Shown piece by piece: positions 36,820 through 38,909 of a stretch of 38,909 nucleotides of DNA. Below the pieces are notes generated by a model. That model worked only from the letters and a program-made list of their open reading frames with translations. It made no database searches and was not told the DNA's origin. The DNA lies in assembly GCA_004211695.1 (NCBI GenBank), contig SEEV01000069.1, positions 1-38,909 on the forward strand. Direction: 5' to 3'. The number at the start of each line of letters is the position of its first letter. Within the stretch, counting starts at the first letter, position 1. This stretch comes from Rhodococcus sp. (in: high G+C Gram-positive bacteria) (GTDB lineage: Bacteria > Actinomycetota > Actinomycetes > Mycobacteriales > Mycobacteriaceae). A program made the translations under genes and the position numbers.

Positions 36820-37903
36820 GCCGGGAATCGACCACCTCGGCGACGCTTCGCCAGATGTCGCTGTCCGGATCGATGACGGCGAAGTGATCGCCGGGACCCT
36901 CGATCCGGAGGACATCGTCGGTGCTTGCCGCGGCGGCGTCGTAATACTGCCTGCTCATCTCCAGCAGGTCCGGTTCGTCTCCGACGGCGCACGCCACCAG
37001 TTGCGGGACGCCGAGCGGCAGTCGCTGGATCGGTGACGACCGCGCGTACGTCGCCCGGTCGTCCACCCAGCGGCTGCCGACGGCGTCGGCCACTGCGCCC
37101 TCGCCGAGTCGACGTTCGTCGGCGAGCCGCAGATTCAGCACACCCGCGAGGCCGACCGCCAAGGCCGGTTGCACCGCCGCCCCGCCGGAAACGGCGTCGG
37201 CGGCGGCGCGCAGCGCGAGCTGTCCGCCGGCGGAGTGGCCGAGGATCACGACGCGCCCCGGGTCCGCCTCCGGGACGGTCCCGACGGCCTGCACGGCGTC
37301 GGCGACATCGGACGCCATCGCTGCCCACCGGTCCTCCGCGGAGCGCCGGTACTCGACATTCAACGTCACGTACCCGCGGGCCGTCAGATCGACGGCCAGA
37401 CCGTCCATCAGGTCGAACTCCCAACGGGGGCGCCAATATCCGCCGTGAACCAGCACGGCGACGGGGAAGGGTCCCGCGCCGACGGGGATCCGCAATTCGG
37501 CGCGCTGATCGGGGTGGTCGCCGTAGCGGACGATCGTCCCGGCGTGGAAGCGGTGGTGGTACCAGCTGTCGACGGCAAAGCGGAGTCCGTCGAGTCCGCG
37601 TCCGCGGATGTGCGCTCGGGTGCCGTCCGAGCGCTCCGGTTCGCACTCCGCGAAATCGACGCGGATCGCCCCGCAGGCCGGCGCGGCGAACGCTGCTCCG
37701 GCGCCGGGAACGACGACGAACTCGCCTCGGCTCGCCGCCGACTGCACGGCGCGCTCGAAGTCCGCGGTGTCCGGCGCGAATATCAGAGCGCCGGTGAGGC
37801 CACGCGCATCCAGGGCGCGGTCGAGGAGTTCCTCCGTGGTTCCGCGGTGCGCCGCCGTCCCGTGTGCGAAGACGACGTCGACACGGCGAGAGGGTTCGGT
37901 CAC
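36722..37903 (-). CDS. alpha/beta hydrolase with a small N-terminal domain
   Basis: A 393-residue protein. Residues about 110-360 form an alpha/beta hydrolase of the kynurenine-formamidase/carboxylesterase type: HGGYWRPRWEF (oxyanion hole), LNVEYRRS, GHSAGGQLAL (nucleophile Ser), CAVGDEPDLLE (Asp side) and GDHFAVID (catalytic His). The first 95 or so residues (VFAHGTAAHRGTTEELLDRAL, VVVPGAGAAF, AIRVDFAECEPE, quoted in parts) look like a worn type II dehydroquinase fold without its catalytic Tyr; that reading is tentative. The last 33 residues are low-complexity and are encoded antisense to the end of choline oxidase. The GTG start at 37903 has no ribosome site. Substrate unknown; a formamide or choline ester are possibilities. 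Confidence 0.7.
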   Translation of the reverse strand: MTEPSRRVDVVFAHGTAAHRGTTEELLDRALDARGLTGALIFAPDTADFERAVQSAASRGEFVVVPGAGAAFAAPACGAIRVDFAECEPERSDGTRAHIRGRGLDGLRFAVDSWYHHRFHAGTIVRYGDHPDQRAELRIPVGAGPFPVAVLVHGGYWRPRWEFDLMDGLAVDLTARGYVTLNVEYRRSAEDRWAAMASDVADAVQAVGTVPEADPGRVVILGHSAGGQLALRAAADAVSGGAAVQPALAVGLAGVLNLRLADERRLGEGAVADAVGSRWVDDRATYARSSPIQRLPLGVPQLVACAVGDEPDLLEMSRQYYDAAAASTDDVLRIEGPGDHFAVIDPDSDIWRSVAEVVDSRLRPRTASTPPVAGRRPRGHAEGPRSARPSSSP

Positions 37904-38335
37904 CAGGCCACCGTACCCGTGATGACATCTGGCCAGGGCACGCGAGATCCGTGCGCGGACGGCCGATTGGCAGCGATTGTCTGAGGTTGTGGCAAAAGGT
38001 CAGACGTGAACTTTCTCCAACTGCGAGGTCATCCATTTATGAAATTCACGATGCTACCGATAATCGGAAGGGGTCACGGACTCCCGATCGGTCGATGCGG
38101 CGCCGGTTGCCAAACCGAACCGAATCGATGTGGTGACTTGAACCGCAATGCCGGAGCGGGGATCGGGAAACAAGAGATCAAAAGTAATCCACAAACGAAT
38201 ACCGCGATACAAATGTGTATCGCGGTATTCGACAGACAGTCGGGCAGTGAGGAGCCGGCCTGAAAAAGATTCGCGATGGATTCCATAGGGCACGCAAGAT
38301 GCGCGCCGTTTCCGATCCCCCCGAGCGGCAGAAGG
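37904..38335. other. 432-base intergenic region with AT-richer sequence
   Basis: Between the hydrolase start and the CoA-transferase fragment. Bases around 37990-38280 are visibly richer in A and T than the rest of the window, and short frames there have no recognisable protein. It holds a perfect 15-base-pair hairpin (38197-38230). Nothing else is supported. Confidence 0.5.
38197..38230 (-). terminator. perfect 15-bp hairpin downstream of the CoA-transferase fragment
   Basis: The arms 38197-38211 and 38216-38230 are exact complements with a four-base loop. Read on the minus strand it is followed by a T-rich stretch (GTTTGTGG, then ATTACTTTT), as in an intrinsic terminator for the gene ending at 38336. 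As the sequence is a long symmetric palindrome, a regulatory protein site is an alternative. Confidence 0.65.
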
Positions 38336-38806
38336 TCAGGCAGGATGCAGCAGGCTTGCCAGCTGTTCGTCGTCGATCGACACGCCCGGCGCCCATTCGC
38401 GCACACTGAAGTGGTCGCCACGAACGTCCAGCACGCCGATGTCGGTGACGACGGTGCTGATGCAGCCTTCCGCGGTGAGGGGGAGACTGCAGCGGCGGAC
38501 CAGTTTCAGGCTGCCATCGCGGGCGCGGTGGGTCATTACTGCGATTACCTTCTCGGCACCGTTGGCCAAATCCATCGCCCCACCAATACCTTTGACAACC
38601 GATCCGCCGTCGGACCAGTTGGCCAGATCGCCGGTGACCGAGACCTGCATCGCGCCCAGCACGGCGACATCGATATGGCCGCCGCGGATCATCCCGAAGG
38701 AGTCCGCGGAGTCGAAGAACGATGAGCCCGCGATGGTGGTCACTGTCTCCTTGCCCGCGTTGATGAGGTCGGGATCGACCTGTCCGGGGGCCAGGACTCC
38801 TGACAT
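38336..38806 (-). pseudogene. 3-oxoacid CoA-transferase beta subunit, N-terminus missing
   Basis: The 156-residue frame is the C-terminal three quarters of a PcaJ/ScoB-type subunit, which normally has about 205-220 residues: [47 protein letters not shown] and [17 protein letters not shown] are family signatures. The N-terminal part with the catalytic Glu in SENG is absent. Homology ends near the ATG at 38806, and an in-frame stop lies at 38830-38828 within sequence belonging to a second IS. The ATG is probably accidental. The alpha subunit would lie upstream, outside the window, if it exists. Probably unrelated to betaine catabolism. Confidence 0.78.
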
Positions 38807-38827
38807 GGTGCAGGAATTGATGTTCGG

Positions 38828-38909
38828 TCACCGGTGGGGTTTGGTGCTGTAGCGCAGGGCGAGGGCGGTGCCGGGGTAGACGGTGTTCGTGTCGTTGAGC
38901 AGCTGGCAG
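38828..38909 (-). mobile_element. 3' end of a second IS transposase gene (partial)
   Basis: A minus-strand frame open from the window edge ends at TGA 38830-38828. Its 26 visible residues contain LNDTNTVYPGTALALRY, resembling the L-N-x-T-x-T-x-(Y/F)-P-G-T-x-L-x-L-x-Y tail of DDE transposases of the IS1380 type. It differs from the transposase tail at the left edge. Only the tail is visible, so the family call is tentative. It abuts the truncated CoA-transferase gene. Confidence 0.5.

Noticed and set aside
38006-38263. An 85-codon plus-strand frame
   Set aside because: It runs straight through the perfect hairpin at 38197-38230, lacks a ribosome site and has no recognisable sequence.

Overview
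The window looks like the chromosome (or a large replicon) of a GC-rich actinobacterium, most likely a Rhodococcus-type Nocardiaceae. This is inferred from codon use, a PknK-type kinase, and close relatives of Arthrobacter choline oxidase and dimethylglycine oxidase. It is almost entirely one catabolic island: choline, glycine betaine and creatine are degraded through dimethylglycine and sarcosine to glycine, serine and pyruvate, and the methyl groups pass through tetrahydrofolate (THF) to formate. No tRNA, rRNA, CRISPR array or phage gene was seen.

Layout. (1) 1-263: the end of an IS transposase, inserted into the start of an NCS1-type permease. (2) 372-5702: a PucR regulator, an MHS-type MFS transporter, creatinase (creatine to sarcosine plus urea) and an IclR regulator. 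(3) 5777-9205: a PknK-like kinase/ATPase. (4) 9174-11661, minus: an unknown protein, L-serine ammonia-lyase and a GcvH-like protein without the lipoyl lysine. (5) 11812-19390, minus: glyA, soxB, soxD, soxA, soxG, folP and a pabC-like gene; soxB and soxD are joined by a deletion. (6) 19504-20175: a GntR/FCD regulator. (7) 20245-25204, minus: purU alone, then dimethylglycine oxidase-fchA-folD. (8) 25570-28908: two IclR regulators around a ferredoxin reductase/Rieske ferredoxin pair. (9) 29289-36819: Rieske oxygenase, BCCT transporter, betaine-aldehyde dehydrogenase, APC permease and choline oxidase. (10) 36722-38909: an alpha/beta hydrolase, a CoA-transferase beta-subunit fragment and the end of a second IS transposase.

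How the genes work together. Choline oxidase and the aldehyde dehydrogenase make glycine betaine. A three-component Rieske monooxygenase (oxygenase, ferredoxin, reductase) removes the first methyl group, dimethylglycine oxidase the second, and SoxBDAG the third. Creatinase feeds in sarcosine from creatine. GlyA and SdaA turn glycine plus a C1 unit into pyruvate and ammonia. FolD, FchA and PurU oxidise surplus methylene-THF to formate and regenerate THF; FolP and the PabC-like protein may enlarge the folate pool.

Two regulatory codes are visible. TGATATATCA lies just downstream of four TTGACC-type promoters (the gcvH-like-sdaA operon, glyA-sox, purU and dimethylglycine oxidase) and is the probable operator of the GntR protein. 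GTTGC-N7-GCAAC or a one-mismatch form lies downstream of TTGACA-type promoters for the creatine operon, the Rieske ferredoxin operon and the Rieske oxygenase operon, and probably binds an IclR protein. The most striking observations are this two-regulon architecture, the soxB-soxD deletion, the GcvH-like protein with Arg in place of the lipoyl Lys, and a FolD that lacks its cyclohydrolase lysine next to a separate cyclohydrolase.
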